From Limonium bicolor (lineage: Eukaryota > Streptophyta > Magnoliopsida > Caryophyllales > Plumbaginaceae), in contig CM041777.1 of the NCBI GenBank assembly GCA_023374045.1, forward strand, positions 84,624,300 to 84,688,299: a stretch of 64,000 nt of DNA. Direction: 5' to 3'. The notes under the pieces were generated by a model. The model saw only the letters and a list, made by a program, of their open reading frames with translations. It had not been told where the DNA came from and did no database searches. Below, in pieces: positions 11,039 to 23,654 of the stretch (positions within the stretch are counted from its first letter, which is position 1; every line of letters begins with the position of its first letter). The position numbers and the translations under genes are program-made.

Positions 11039-11689
11039 CATAGCCGACATGCATCCCTTGCTCTCTTATTGTCGACTAAGAAATGAAGGTAAGCAAGGCA
11101 GGCAACCAATCAAATGGTGAAGAGATCCGGAATGAAGATGTGTCTACGATTGTACCTGCGATCTGGGCAGCTGTGTTTTCAATTGGTGGAACAAAGAAGT
11201 GAAATCTTCTGGAGGTGACCCAACAACAACTTTGTTCTAGGGATTTGACAGCGTCAAAGCAGTTCTAGACTGGGTGGAAAATCGGGAATCGATAAAGATT
11301 GCCATCCGACTAGCAGATGAAGAAGAGAACAATTGAAAATGCGGGGAGGCAATTCATGAGGAATAAACAGTGACATAGACAGATGCATGTCGCTGCAACC
11401 TCAACTCACTCCCCTTCCATCCTTGAAATACTTTGTCCCAAAATTATGGCACCATCAAACCCACTAGATCAGCAATGAGGTAGTCAACTTTTTCAAAGTG
11501 TCATTGTGAGAAAGCTTCAAAAAGTTGATTCTTTTTTAAAAACCAAACTATAACCATAGATCTAAACATAAAGAAGAGAAGGGACACAGATGACTATTTG
11601 AGAAGGCATCCACGATGAATTACAGGAAGAACTACTTGAATCTGCTGGAAGTTGATCGAAAATGGTGGAGACTATAGTAGATTAAAGAT
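11039..11689. other. Short spacer with possible gene remnant
   Basis: Sequence between the outer solo LTR and the copia element. Around 11247-11335 a plus-strand frame reads DSVKAVLDWVENRESIKIA and on to a stop, which has the look of a real protein fragment, but I do not recognise the family and it is short. A second short frame from the ATG at 11083 ends within ~40 codons. Both may be remains of a broken host gene. Nothing else is seen. Confidence 0.25.
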
Positions 11690-11694
11690 GAGGA

Positions 11695-12039
11695 TGTTGG
11701 AATAGTGGGCTAATGGGTTGATTCATCTAATGAGAAAGTCTATTAGCTAGTCCTTAGCAGATAATTAAGTTGGTGCTTTTATTTAGCAAACTTTGCTTTT
11801 ATTTAGCAACTAATTTTTATCTTCACCAAGTATATTTATCTTTGTAAGATCTTGTACATCTATATATACATGTAAACTTCAGCAGTTAAGGTTGTACAAA
11901 AGCACAATGAAATAAAAGAAAAGTACTTCTCAAGCCTATTGTTTTATTGATTTAGTTTCATCCTCACATACTCTACGCAAATACAATACTGATTCAGTTG
12001 ATTCTCACATATGCCACACAAACACAATGAAGCCTATTA
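11695..12039 (+). repeat. 5' LTR of the copia element
   Basis: Begins TGTTGGAATAGTGG and ends CCTATTA, an eroded version of the expected TG...CA ends. It contains TATATATACATG near 11870, a likely promoter TATA box. Compared with the 3' LTR it has scattered substitutions and small indels. Confidence 0.88.
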
Positions 12040-12053
12040 TGGTATTAGTGCAC
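12040..12053 (+). other. Primer-binding site of the copia element
   Basis: TGGTATTAGTGCAC directly abuts the 5' LTR. It differs at two positions from TGGTATCAGAGCAC, the complement of the initiator methionine tRNA 3' end that primes most plant copia elements. Confidence 0.75.
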
Positions 12054-12089
12054 TAGGAAAATTCCATCGCTACTTTGCAAAGATACGAG

Positions 12090-15000
12090 ATGGCAGAAAC
12101 TGGAAAAGAAGTTCAAAAAGAAAAATCTTCTTCATGAGACATCAATTCTAACAATATCGACATCAGTGATCCAATATATGTGCATGCCACAGAGAATCTA
12201 GGCCTTTCTCTTGTTTTAAAATTCAATGGAACGAACTTCTTGGGCTGGAAGTGCGACATGATAACAGCATTAAAATCAAAGAATAAGTATGGATTCATTA
12301 CTGGAAAGGTAAAAGAGCCTAATGAAGAAGATACAATTTGACACGCTGCTCGGGAGAGTTCCAATTCGTTAGTAGTTTCTTGGCTCAAAACCACATTGGA
12401 GGCGAGCATTGTAGAGACTGTGCGGTACTGTGATGATCCTCCGGAGATCTGGAATTCCATTTGTGAGCGATATGAGCATAGTAACCTGGCAATAATACAC
12501 ATGTTTAAGAATTAGCAGAGGCAAAACAAGAGGATGACTCAGTTGTTGTATACTTCAACAAGCTTAAGAAAGTTTGGGGAGAATTAGACTTAGCCCGTCC
12601 GTCTCAGAAATGTACGTGTTCTGCTATTCTTGCGGCATAAATTACTCAATTCAGAAAGTGAAGGAAGAAGACAAACTTATTCACTTTCTTATGGGTCTGA
12701 ATTGCAAATTTTTATCAATAAGGGGGCAAATTCTTGCAATGCAAAAACCCCCAAGTCTTGAAAAGGCCTTTTCACTTATGGCTCAGGAAGAAGAGCAAAG
12801 AGGTAAAGATGAGTTTAAAGAAGAAGTTATGTCCTTTTATAGTATTGAGACAAGCTACGGCGACATTAACAGAAGCGAAATTTCCAGAAACCCTAAATCG
12901 GGTGGAGATGAAGAAAGAAAGAAAATTACCTACAACTATTGTAAAAAAGGAGGACACAGTTTCGAAGAGTGTTACCAACGACGAAAATGCACCCACTATA
13001 AGAAAATCGGTTATCTGGCTTCTGAATGCTTCCATCTCCATGTCCGAGACACAATTCTCGCATGAAGAAAGAAGAGCTTTGCTAACACTGCAATAGGAGA
13101 AGTACAAATTAGTGAAACGGAAAAGAATGAAAACGGATTAACTCCCAAACAACTACAACAAATCACGAAGTTAATTCGAAGTAGTGCTTCAGGAGTAAAA
13201 TCAGAAGGCAGTAGCTAGTGTAATTTCTTAGGTAAACCGTCTCTCTGCATTTGTAATAAACAATGTCTAATGGGAAAAGATACTTGGGATAAACTTGAAG
13301 GAAAATGGGTAATTGATTCGGGTGCGACCGATCACATGTCGGGAGCATAGAATCTATTTGAAAACTGGAAGGATATGAGGTATAAACGAACTGTGATTTT
13401 GCCTGATGGAAGGCCACAAATGATAGATCGAGTAAGAGATATACGAGTCGGAAACAAAATCTGGTTGAAAGAAGTATTATTCGTGTCGGAATTCAAGTTT
13501 AACATAATTTCAGTGAAGAAGATGATTCAATAGTAGGATTGTAATGTGGATTTTGACAAGAATCGTTGTTTTATTCAGGGCCATATGACAAGGACCATTA
13601 ATCCAGTTGGGCTAGAACAAGATGGGCTTTACGTACTGGACAAAGACCTGGCTGATAAGTGGATCCAAGAACAGACGCTGGTGACGACTTCAGTTGTAGA
13701 TTACTCGCGGGCTGTAGATAGTAGTTTCGGCTTGTTATCCAAAATTAGTCCAAAGGCTGAAGAAATCCATATTAAGCTTGGGCATGTACCATTTAATAAA
13801 TTCTTCAAATGGTATTAATAAAAGAGCATGAATTTTCTTTCAATTATGCTTGTTATATATGTTACTAATCAAGAGCTCAACGTCTTCCTTTTGATAGTTC
13901 ATCCAGCAGGAGTAAGAAAATGCTTGAGATGTTGCATGTCGATGTATGGGGCCCATTTAGCACTGATACTCACAATGGTTATAAATATTTTGTGTGCTTT
14001 GTGGATGATTTCACATGTACAACTTGGGTACATCTTATTAAACCAGAAAGGTGAAGCTTGGGATACAATTGTGCATTTTATCAAGATGGTTGAATGACAG
14101 TTTGAAACAAAGATCAAAGTTGTTAGATCAGACAATGTGAAAGAACTAGGAAGTTATAACGAGGGCAAACTTTTCAATGCACAAGAAGGGATACTACATC
14201 AAACTACAAGTGCATATACACCACAACAAAATATTGTTGTAGATAGAAAGCATAGATATTGGCTAGAAAAGGCAAGAGCTATCTTGTTCCAATACAATGT
14301 ACCACTTGCATATTGGGGATAATTCATTTTGCATGCAACCTACTTGATGCTGCCCACTAAGGCCTTGCATGGTAAGACTCCGTTTGAGAGTTTATACAAC
14401 CACAAGCCAATATATGCAGAGTTTAAACCGTTTTTTTGTTTATGCTACAAAATCATCATTCATGGCAAATGAGGGAAGTTCAATCCAAAAGGAGAGGCTT
14501 GTGTTTACTTGGACCAAGACCAAGAAGAAAGGGTTAGAAGGTCATGAGTACTGAGACACAGGCTATTGAGGTTAGTAGAGATGTAAAGTTTATGAAGATG
14601 TTTTTCCTTTTAAACATGGCATTCACCAATACACATCTATGCCGAATGATGTTCTTGCAACAAATGAGTCGACAAATGCTCAACACATCATAGTTGCTGC
14701 TGATGATATACACCTAACAAGTCAACAAGAAGAGTCAGCTTTTGTTGAAGAACATAATATTCAGCCCGGTCTTCACCGATCACAAAGGGAAAGTCACAAG
14801 CCTATCTGTCTTGAAGATTATGTTTGCAACACAATTTTTCAAGATGTGTTAGATGAGAGAGTGTATGGAGACAGAAAGGAACAAGCACATTCCATGTCGA
14901 ATTACACAAGTTTAACCGAGATACAACCTTTTCTTCAATTGCTTTGTTGTCGGGTGCTCTAGGGAAGACGTTGATATGTTTAAACCAAGTTGTTATCAAG

Positions 15001-16534
15001 AAGCTATGGTTCATAATCATTGAAAGAAAGCTATGAAAGAAGAGTTACGAGCTTTAGAAGAAAATGACACATGGGAAGTTGTTATTTTACCTAAAGGCAA
15101 GAAGGTAATAAGATGTAAATGGGTCTACAAAGTAAAGCTCAAATCAGACGGCACATTAGAGAGGTACATAGCCCAATTGGTGGCTAAAGGCTTCACACAA
15201 CGACATGGTTCGGATTACAATAAAACTTTTTCTCCTGTTGCTAAGTTAACTATAATACGTGCTCTTATTGTTAGTTGGACTTAAGAAGGGATGGATAATC
15301 AACCAGTTGGATGTGAACTATGCTTTCTTGCATGAAGACCTTGATGAAGAAGTCTACATGAAAGTACCTCACGGATTGGAGGTGGGTGGTCAGAATAAAG
15401 CTTGTCATTTAAAGAAATCTTTGTATGGCCTTAAGAGGGCCTCATGGCAATGGTTCTCTAAACTTGTAAGTTTTCCTTAAACTCTCAATTTCCAATAATC
15501 AAAGAATGATTATTCCTTGTATCATAAGGAATGCTCAAGAGGGATGATTTTTATTGCAATTTATGTTGATGACATGTTGGTAGTTGGAAGTAATCAAGAG
15601 GACATTGATGATGTCAAAAATGTTTTAGATCTTAATTTCAAAATTATAGATTTAGGCAATCTTCATTATTTTTTGGGAATAGAATTTATTCATACAAAAA
15701 ATTGATACATTCAATCTCAACGAAAATGTTGTAAGGATTTATTAGAGGAGAATGATTGTCAAAATTCTCACATTGCTCAAGGACCGATGGTAGTTGGAAA
15801 GTAACTTTTGATTGATGATGGAACATCTATTCATGATCATACTGTTTATTGTAGATTGGTTGGAAAACTCAATTAATTGTCCAACACTTAACCAAGCATC
15901 AGTTTCACAGTGTAAGTTCTAAGTCAGTTCATGCAAAACACTACCGATATACATATGCAAGTTGCACTTCATACGCTTTGCTACATTAAGGGGACTATGA
16001 ACTATGGAATTGTATTGAGAAAGCATGACTATTGCGAGTTGGATTTACTAGAATATTGCGATTCAGATTGGACAGCCTGCCCTAACCAAGAAAATCACTT
16101 TTAGGATACCATATTTTCCTCAGAGATAGTCCTATCTCATGGAAAACCGAGAAGCAAGGTTTAGTCTCTCTCTCAAGTGCCGAAGCAGAGTATCGATCTC
16201 TTCAATGAGTTACTGCTGAACTTACTCGGTAAACACGACTTTTACATGAAATTGGCGTTACTAACACCACTCCAACTCCAGTAAAGTGTGATAATCAATC
16301 AACAATACACATATCTCGAAATCTAATTTTGCATGAGAGAACCAAACACATTGAAATAGACTGTCACTTTGTTCGAGAAAAAATCCAACAAGGCCTTGTG
16401 AAGATAGAGTACACACGCACCACAACACAACTTGCAGACATGATGATGAAAATTCTTCCACGAACAAAATACAAGGAGCAACTACAACACATGGGTATGA
16501 ATAGAGACAGTACTTCAAGACATGGTAATCTTTG
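12090..16534 (+). pseudogene. Decayed copia gag-pol polyprotein
   Basis: The polyprotein normally encodes capsid, protease, integrase, reverse transcriptase and RNase H. A likely start ATG lies at 12090, with a stop codon 15 codons later. Remnants in order: capsid-type segment with KFNGTNFLGWK (~12220); CCHC-like zinc knuckle around 12930-12990; protease with IDSGATDHMSG (~13310-13345); GAG-pre-integrase segment (~13550-13810); integrase core with VRSDN (~14120) and TPQQN (~14220); reverse transcriptase with WVYKVKLK (~15120), FSPVAKL (~15230) and the active-site block YVDDMLVVG (~15560); RNase H pieces (~16020-16400). Stops and shifts occur every few hundred bases, so no product is expected. 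Confidence 0.9.
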
Positions 16535-16543
16535 ATTACCTTC

Positions 16544-16555
16544 GGCTTGAGGGGG
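16544..16555 (+). other. Polypurine tract of the copia element
   Basis: GGCTTGAGGGGG immediately precedes the 3' LTR, where the plus-strand primer of reverse transcription is expected. Confidence 0.7.
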
Positions 16556-16903
16556 TATTGGAATAGTGGACTAATGGACTGATCCATCTAATAAGAAAGT
16601 CCATTAGTTAGTCCTTAGCAGATAATTAAGTTGGTGCTTTTATCTAGCAACTAACTTTGCTTTTAATTAGCAACTAATTATATCTTCACCAAGTATATTT
16701 ATCTTTGCAAAATCTTGTACATCTATATATACATGTAAATTTCAGCAATTAGGGTTGTACAAAAGCACAATGAAATAAAAGAAAAGTACTTCTCAAGCCT
16801 ATTGTTTTATTGATTCAGTTTCATCCTCACATACTCTACGCAAATACAATACTGATTCAGTTTGATTCTTACATATCCCACACAAACACAATGAAATCTA
16901 TTA
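16556..16903 (+). repeat. 3' LTR of the copia element
   Basis: Begins TATTGGAATAGTGG (one change from the 5' LTR's TGTTGG) and ends TCTATTA directly before the GAGGA duplication. It aligns along its length with 11695-12039. Confidence 0.88.
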
Positions 16904-16908
16904 GAGGA

Positions 16909-17864
16909 GCAAACGACAAAGGGAGGAGAGGACTTCTTGGGCGAGAGAAAGGGAATAGAGCTATAAAAATCTCCATGTCAAACCTACTATTATTGTGGGC
17001 AAATTCCAGAAGGGTTCATATCAAAGTCAAATTAACATTTCTAATTAAATATAATGTAATGATCCGATATATAAACTCGTGCATCAATCGATATAGACAA
17101 TAGTTACACTTGCACTGGATTGTGCAATTATGAAAAGTGTTGAGCATTATCCATAAAGTGCATGAGTTGCTTGCCACCTTAATACGCACTTGACTAATGT
17201 CGGGTGGCCTGGTGGGTGGGGAAGTAGAGGGTCCGACTTCAACACATTGGGAAATTATTTATTTGGAAAACTACACATGTGTATATTTGATGATTGATAG
17301 GGACATTTCTTCTAATTTGTCGCAATATACGTGCAATTAATATTCCGCTGTCTAATTTGAGGACTCGGTGCGTTTGTCTTTACATATCTGATAGATTTCT
17401 TTATTCTGTTTTTGTGCAGATAACACTGAAAATTTAATGTTCGGATAAGAAAAAGTGTTTCCAAAGAACTTGATTCAGTTAGCAGTCAAATTTAGGAACT
17501 TGATTCAGTTTCTTGAACAGGAAAAGAAGAAGATGAAATTAGGCTTCCTGGGCCGAGATGTAATGCAAGTGGAAAAAGTTTAACGGTCCGAACGAGTTTT
17601 TAGTTTTTTCGATTGGGTATTGATCTAATATAAACCCTCATTTGCATTTTCCGGGCTACAACTGAAATGGGCCTTCAGTTCAATCCCGGCTCAAGATCAC
17701 AGACGTATAACCCCTGTACAAATGTTAGGATAGATATTCGCTGGCCAATTTCAGCCCAATATTATGCTCGTGTTTGATGTAACTCTTCTTTATTTTTTAG
17801 GGTCTCTTCCATGTACAGCTACAGCATTCCAAGGACCATGAATGCGTGCCCACAGATATACGAT
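16909..17864. other. Intergenic sequence, nothing recognised
   Basis: No coding frame with a recognisable domain and no clear element ends. There is a short local repeat of AACTTGATTCAGTT near 17467 and 17503. It may continue the host flank of the copia insertion. Confidence 0.5.
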
Positions 17865-18018
17865 TATATCTTCATCCCATTAGGATTATTTGTCTATTTT
17901 TTGACACATTTTTTACTTCATTATTTAATACATAAGCCAAAATAATTTTATCAAACTAAAATTGTTAAAAAATAGTTTACCCACTAAAAAAATCAAACAT
18001 ATAATAAGAGGGTCAATA

Positions 18019-18049
18019 CGCTCAGTCGGGTTTTCACTTCGCACAGTCG
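18019..18049 (+). repeat. Left terminal inverted repeat of the MULE
   Basis: CGCTCAGTCGGG followed by TTTTCACTTCGCACAGTCG, the inverted counterpart of 29915-29945. This is shorter than classical Mutator repeats of 100 bp or more, although AT-rich flanks beyond (TTTTGCCCCTAC near 18061 versus the complement of GGTAAGGGCAAAAG at 29881) suggest a diverged extension. Confidence 0.8.
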
Positions 18050-18448
18050 GAAAAAGACTATTTTGCCCCTACTATAATAATTTTCAAAAATTACTATATT
18101 TACCCACAATTTATGATATATTACAAGGTGACCCCAAATTTCATTATATAAAGGAAGTGAATATGATATGAAATCGTATTCAAATTCAGAAATCCTAAAG
18201 TTAGAGAGATAAAGAGAGGAAATGGTTTCTTTCGGAGGTTTGAAGAAAAAACTGTTCGGTAAGAAGAGTAAAAAAGATGGAGGAAATGCTGAAGGTGGTG
18301 TTCCAGAAATGCATGACGAGTATGCGGATGATGTTAACAGCGAGGAGTACTCAAGAGGGGCCCATTCTGAGGTACTTTCTGTTGTTATTTTAGCAATTTA
18401 TGTACAAACGTAGCTAGAATCTATACAAAACTGAACGAAAAAAGCAAA

Positions 18449-18606
18449 AACGACGTCGGGAATAGCAGACGCTGGCGCGCCCCATTCATTAGCGGCACTA
18501 GCGCCGCCTCAGTGTAACCCGCGGCCGCGCCCACCCCCTTATATGCGCGCCAGCGCGCAGCCTGTTCTATGGGCGCCGACCTCTTTCTATCGGCGCTTGC
18601 GCCGGT
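18449..18606. other. GC-rich island inside transposase intron 1
   Basis: A ~150-bp stretch dense in GCGCGCC/GGCGCC palindromes within otherwise AT-rich DNA. A similar GC-rich block occurs near the other MULE end (29370-29600). No protein is supported. MULEs are known to capture GC-rich host fragments, so capture is one possible origin; a promoter-associated structure is another. Confidence 0.4.
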
Positions 18607-20589
18607 GCCCGTTTTTCAAATCGCTGTATCTTCTTTGTTATTGCTCCGTTTTTCGACCCGTTTGAGCCGTTGCGTTTGTCTTTTAGTGTACTTTACGATG
18701 ATATACTTTTTTGATTATTTTCATGCCTTATGTGTGATTTACTCTAAAGTATGTAGTATTAGGGTTTATGAGTAGCACTTCGTGATGAACGACGTTTTTC
18801 TGCTTAGGGTGATAACGATGATGAATTCGCGGATGTGAACGTAGACACAATTCATGTATTTAATACTAGCATAATCTTTGGCGATAAAGAGGAAGGGGTT
18901 AGTTATGCGCTTCGCACCGGACAGGATAATAATATTTATCTAATCAGACAGCCTAAGAGAGATGACGGTGAAGTAATACTAACGTGTGAGAGGTACGACA
19001 AGCATAGGCCACGGGTTAGCACGGGAGAATCGTCATCATCTAGTCAAAGGCCACGGCGTGCCATGAAGAAATGCAACTTCCCCTTCCGCCTAAGCATCAG
19101 GGGTGGGGAACGTACGGGCTGGTCTATCTTGGTGATGGTCCCGACGCACAACCATGACTTAGCTAGTAACCCGCAATCTCACTTTGTTCGGCCTCGCTTT
19201 AGTGTCGATGAAAGGGCAAGCATGAAAAGTTTGTACAGGAGTGGTGTTGCGCCTAGGCAGATGTGGGCCCATTTGCATGACAAGAACCCCGAAAGTACCG
19301 CAGACAAGATATCGATTCATAACCTAGTTGCGAAATTCAGAAAAGAAGATCGTGGCGGACGTTCAGATGTAGCGTCCTTCATGAACTTGCTAGATGAACG
19401 TAATTACAGTTGGTGGTCCGAGAAAGATGCAAGTAAGTGTTAGCACATCTGTTTAGTGTTGGTTTATTTAGATGTTAATCACTTTAAATGTTTGTTCTAA
19501 TTAAATGTCCATTTTGCAGGGAATGCATCTAGGTTGGGTCTTGTCTTATTTGTGCACCCTTTTTCGCTGACGCTCGTTAAGATGTTCCCTTATGTAGTGC
19601 TCATTGATAGCACTTACAAGACGAACATGTACAAAATGCCTCTAGTGGAGTTCATCGGAGTGACGTCATGTGGCAAGAACTTCTGTATAGCGTTCTGTTT
19701 TGCGGTGAGAGAGGACGAGTCTGCATACACATGGATGCTTAATCAGCTGGAGAAGGTGTTGACCCATCATCCAAATGTGTTTGTCACTGACAATGAAAAG
19801 GCGTTAGTGAAAGCACTTTCAGTGGTATATCCTTCTGTACCACATCTTCTATGTCGTTGGCATATATGCAGGAACGTGGCTGCCAATGCGATCAAGATAA
19901 TGCATGTTGACCGTGAGAGAGCCGAATTAATAGTGTATCGGTGGAAGCGAATAGTTTACGCCTCAACTATCACGAAGTATGATGAACAGTGCGATAAACT
20001 AGTACACTTTTATGGCACCAACAATCCTTTTGTTGTGTACTTGAGTAAGACATGGCTAAGTCAGCGTGAGATTTTGTGAGGTATGGGTTAAGAGATTCAT
20101 GCATTTCGGCTACACATCTAGCAACAGGTTAGCTTAACTTCAATTGTCAACATGTTTTGTCGTTTGTATTGGTATGTTTACCATTTATCTGCAACTAATT
20201 GTCTTTCAATCTATAGGGCGGAGAGCGCCCACTCAGCTCTAAAGTGTTGGCTTCATACATCCACTAGATCTCTAGACACATGCTTCGACAGCATACATAG
20301 ATTCATCGAAGGGCAACATTTCCACATTAAACAAGACTTCGAGTTTTCCATTGACAGAAGGGTTTCATAAGACCAGCAAGTCCCATTTTTGTTTCTGGTA
20401 AATCAAGTGAGCCTCAAATGCTTGGAAATACTCAAGACGGAGCTGAGAACCGGTCGTTGCGATGTTGACCACACAACGTCGTACAAATATGTTTGTGCGT
20501 TTACTTCGACAATGGGATTACCGTGCGCGTTTCGTATGTATCAGTACATTCAAGCCGGTTTGAATATACCAGTTGAAGAAGTGCATATC

Positions 20590-22108
20590 TGCTAACTATA
20601 AAATTGTAGGAAAAACTATATACATAAAAAGAATGAAATAATAAACTAAACCTAAATAAACCTACAACTCTACTACGGGTAGCAAATAAAACCCGGTCGG
20701 AGTATAGTGTAAGTATATTACGACCGAGAGTATCGAACCCAAGGGACTTATAGAAAACTAGTCCTAATCCGGGCAAAAACCTATTCTATAATAAAAAGGG
20801 GGAAAAAGTAAATGTGATTCTAAACTAAATGACTAATTAAATAAACTAACTTTGATTTGGGAAGATATCAATGTAAAAGCATCGTATGACCAATAATCAA
20901 GGGTGGCAAGTCTCAAAGAGGATTTGTTTCTCGCAAAATGAATATGCCGGGTGACATGCCGGACCTTCGATACCCGGCATAGTCAAGGCCTTTGAATGTG
21001 CCGGGCAACTTATATCCGGCATTCCATCCGGCATCGTTCATTTCGTAAATACCACTTCCAGAATCAGTTCTGAATTAAGGAACTCAATATCCATACTTGC
21101 ATCGTGCATAGCCAATGCCGCGAATACAACCAGAATAATGGGGAAATTAGAGATTAATCCAAAACCTTAGCATTTGTTGTCCACTTTTCAGAACAACAAT
21201 ATTAAAGATTACCGAGATCCTAATCTATCCTACTCTTGCTTTGAAAGCCTTAAATAGGACTTAGAAATAAGAGAATAAGTGGCTGACTCATTCAACTTGC
21301 ATGAAGACTAGAAACCTCCATTAAGAAACTCGTAAATTCCATATATGATCATAAGAGTTTTACAAGGAAATTCATCCCTAACCAATGAACTAACAAGGAT
21401 CTCTACTTCACCATCCACTCCAAATACGGAAGAAATACAGGGGGGAGAAGGAGATGTTCATAGCCTTAACCCGACAAGGAAATCTTCTTTCTTCTGCGTG
21501 GATGGATTCGTAGAGATTCCTTGGACACCAACAATGGAGTGGGTGGAAATATAGAAGTGAATGGCGTGGATTTGGTATGTTGAAGTGTGTCAAATTGCAG
21601 CCTTTCTCGGCCTATTTATAGGCATCAAAATGTCTCTTGCCGGACGCCGTGCCGGGTCATCAGTAGCCGGCACATGTGGGAAATGTGCCCAACTGTTAAC
21701 GGTCGAAACCGCCAATTCCGCGCGAAACAGTGCATATGCCGGGTAGGAGATACCCGGCATCACACCGGGCAGCAGTTGGAAATCACGTGGAACACATGTG
21801 CTGTCGTATGGTCAACAGAAGCGACTTTACACTCATGCCGGATAGCATTTACCCGGCATCGCATCTGGCAATGCCTCTTTTCTGTTCTGTGTTCATGCCG
21901 TGCAGAAGTAATCCGGCCTGGAGTCCGGTAACATTTGAACTTTTGCCTAGAAAATCATTCCTTGAACAGAAAACTTACAAAAACATAAATATGTATAAAT
22001 AATATACTTTAACACATAATATAACATAAATAGCACATATATAACTTTATTTAGATAAATATAATACTAAATCTAATGCATAAAATATGATAAGTCTGCA
22101 GCTTATCA
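20590..22108 (-). mobile_element. Solo LTR inserted in the transposase gene
   Basis: The element starts TGCTAACTAT and ends CTTATCA, with a perfect 5-bp duplication ATATC at 20585-20589 and 22109-22113. Read on the minus strand it starts TGATAAGC and ends GTTAGCA, so the ends form TG...CA inverted termini. Removing it with one ATATC rejoins the transposase codons for ...VHI and FWRTLRYD. Its length of 1519 bp and lack of any coding sequence indicate a solo LTR. Orientation was inferred from the TGATAA end and is uncertain. Confidence 0.8.
20944..21925. repeat. Dispersed ATGCCGGGTA / TACCCGGCAT palindromes in the solo LTR
   Basis: At least five paired sites carry TGCCGG(G/A) followed closely by (C/T)CCGGCA: near 20944-20980, 20998-21036, 21638-21680, 21736-21770 and 21835-21915. 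Each pair could form a hairpin. The motif is CpG-rich within an AT-rich LTR. Function unknown. Confidence 0.7.
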
Positions 22109-23654
22109 ATATCTTCTGGCGAACACTCAGATATGACCAACAACAAGAGTTTGAAGCACAACGCCAAACATGCGATGAGTCGTACAACACAAAGGAACAA
22201 CTCTCGTGTGTAGGTTTGCGGTATAGGGATCTGTCTGAGTAGTTTGATCCTATGATGATCGAACAAGCATTCAACGCGTGGAAGCCAATATGGGAGCCCG
22301 AGGATGATCACACTGGTTTACAACCCCCAGAGGTGAAGGTGCCTAAGGGTAGGCCCCCTACCAAAAAAAAGAAGAGGCCAAACACTAGGGACAAGTTCGA
22401 GCATGAGCATTTAGGTCTTGGAAACCGTGGCCCACCCCTACGACGTTCGCAGTCTCAGCGACGCTCGATAGCACCCAAAAGAACAAGTGATCGTGGGCCG
22501 TCAATGCAACACAGTCAATCACAGCGATGGTCATCTGAGCGAATGAGTCAAACTAGAGAAGGACCGACAATGCAACACAATCCACCTCAACAACATGCAC
22601 CATATTCGACATACTGGAGCCCCTGGAAATACTCGCCGTATTGGACTGACCTCGATCCGAAATTAGCTGATTATATTATAGGTTACAGGGAGATAGTGGG
22701 TGATGGAAAGTGTGGGTTTCGAGCTATTGCTGATTTTGTGTACAATGATGAAAGCCAATGGAAAGAGGTAAGACGTGCATGCTTGGATGAGCTGGAGAGT
22801 AGAAGAGATTGGTGGTTAACAAAATGTGAACGAGATTGGTATGATAGACAGTACCACCGACTGAATTGGTTTGGAGACACATTTGCACCAATGCGACACT
22901 GGATTGAAATTCTCAATCTTGGTATCCTCTTGTCCACTGTGTACCACATTGTGCTTATCAGTTTTTCAAAAGGATTCTCTGGTAAGGCTAGTGGGGTGGT
23001 CGCACTGCCGCTACGTGATGATCGGGGGTTAGGTCGTCCAACAACAGAGGTCAGTATTGCATGTGTCGCGGGGCAATCTCATTTCATTAGAGTCCAAACA
23101 ATCGAAAATTGTCCAGTCCCATGCATGAATCCGATGTGGCGACGTTGTCATGAAGCCTCAGTTACAGCTTACATTGATGAGTACTTACCGCGCAATGCAC
23201 ACTGGTACACATTATTTCCCCCAACTAGTGGATCAGGAACAATGGTTATAGAAGATTAGAGTTTCTTAAATTTTTTGAATTCTTGTATCCTAGTAATATA
23301 TTCAAGAAGTCATGTAATGTTTTGCAACATGAATCTATTTAAAAGGACACTTAAATTTTTGAATATGTTAGTGTCTTATGTAGATACAGTGTATTATTCT
23401 TCATCTAATAAAAGCAAATTCATCATAGATACAGTGTGTTCTAATGCTAGTGCGTTTACGCTTGCTTAGCTAAAGATCTATACAAATACTAAAGAATGGC
23501 TGTCACCTTTTAACGACAACAATGGCTGAAGCAGATTCCACTAATTAATTCAGAACAATAGTTATGTTTCTGTTCCTCCATTATAATTCCAAGGTTACTG
23601 TAAAAGCACAAATAATTTAGTGAATTCTTTTCATATCAAAAGCGATATCGGTTT

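Larger units (their letters stand above)
11690..16908 (+). mobile_element. Ty1/copia LTR retrotransposon, complete but decayed
   Basis: Two similar ~345-bp LTRs (11695-12039 and 16556-16903) are flanked by the 5-bp duplication GAGGA at 11690-11694 and 16904-16908. A primer-binding site follows the first LTR and a purine tract precedes the second. Internal remnants run gag, zinc knuckle, protease, integrase, reverse transcriptase, RNase H in plus orientation; integrase before reverse transcriptase defines Ty1/copia. LTRs differ at several sites and the coding region has many stops, so the insertion is old. Confidence 0.92.
18222..23259 (+). pseudogene. FAR1/MULE transposase fused to an OTU-type protease
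   Basis: Exons joined at GT-AG sites: 18222-18371 (MVSFGGLKKKLFGKK, basic), 18808-19432 (FAR1-type DNA-binding region, NNIYLIRQPKRDDG), 19520-20127 (MULE transposase core with catalytic-type Asp in VVLIDSTYKTN and VFVTDNEKALVKAL, and CRWHICRNV), 20217-20589, then a solo-LTR insertion, resuming at 22114. The last part has a SWIM-like CAFTSTMGLPCAFRM block, where the usual final His is replaced, an AT-hook-like KGRPPTKKKKRP, and an OTU domain: DGKCGFRAIAD (Asp/Cys pair) and, near the end, GQSHFIRV (candidate His). Known MULE transposases cut and paste DNA; OTU proteases remove ubiquitin. The OTU frame is continuous with the AT-hook segment, indicating one fusion protein. Defects: a one-base shift near 20070, TAA at 20368-20370, TAG near 22233. 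This copy is therefore inactive. Confidence 0.82.
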
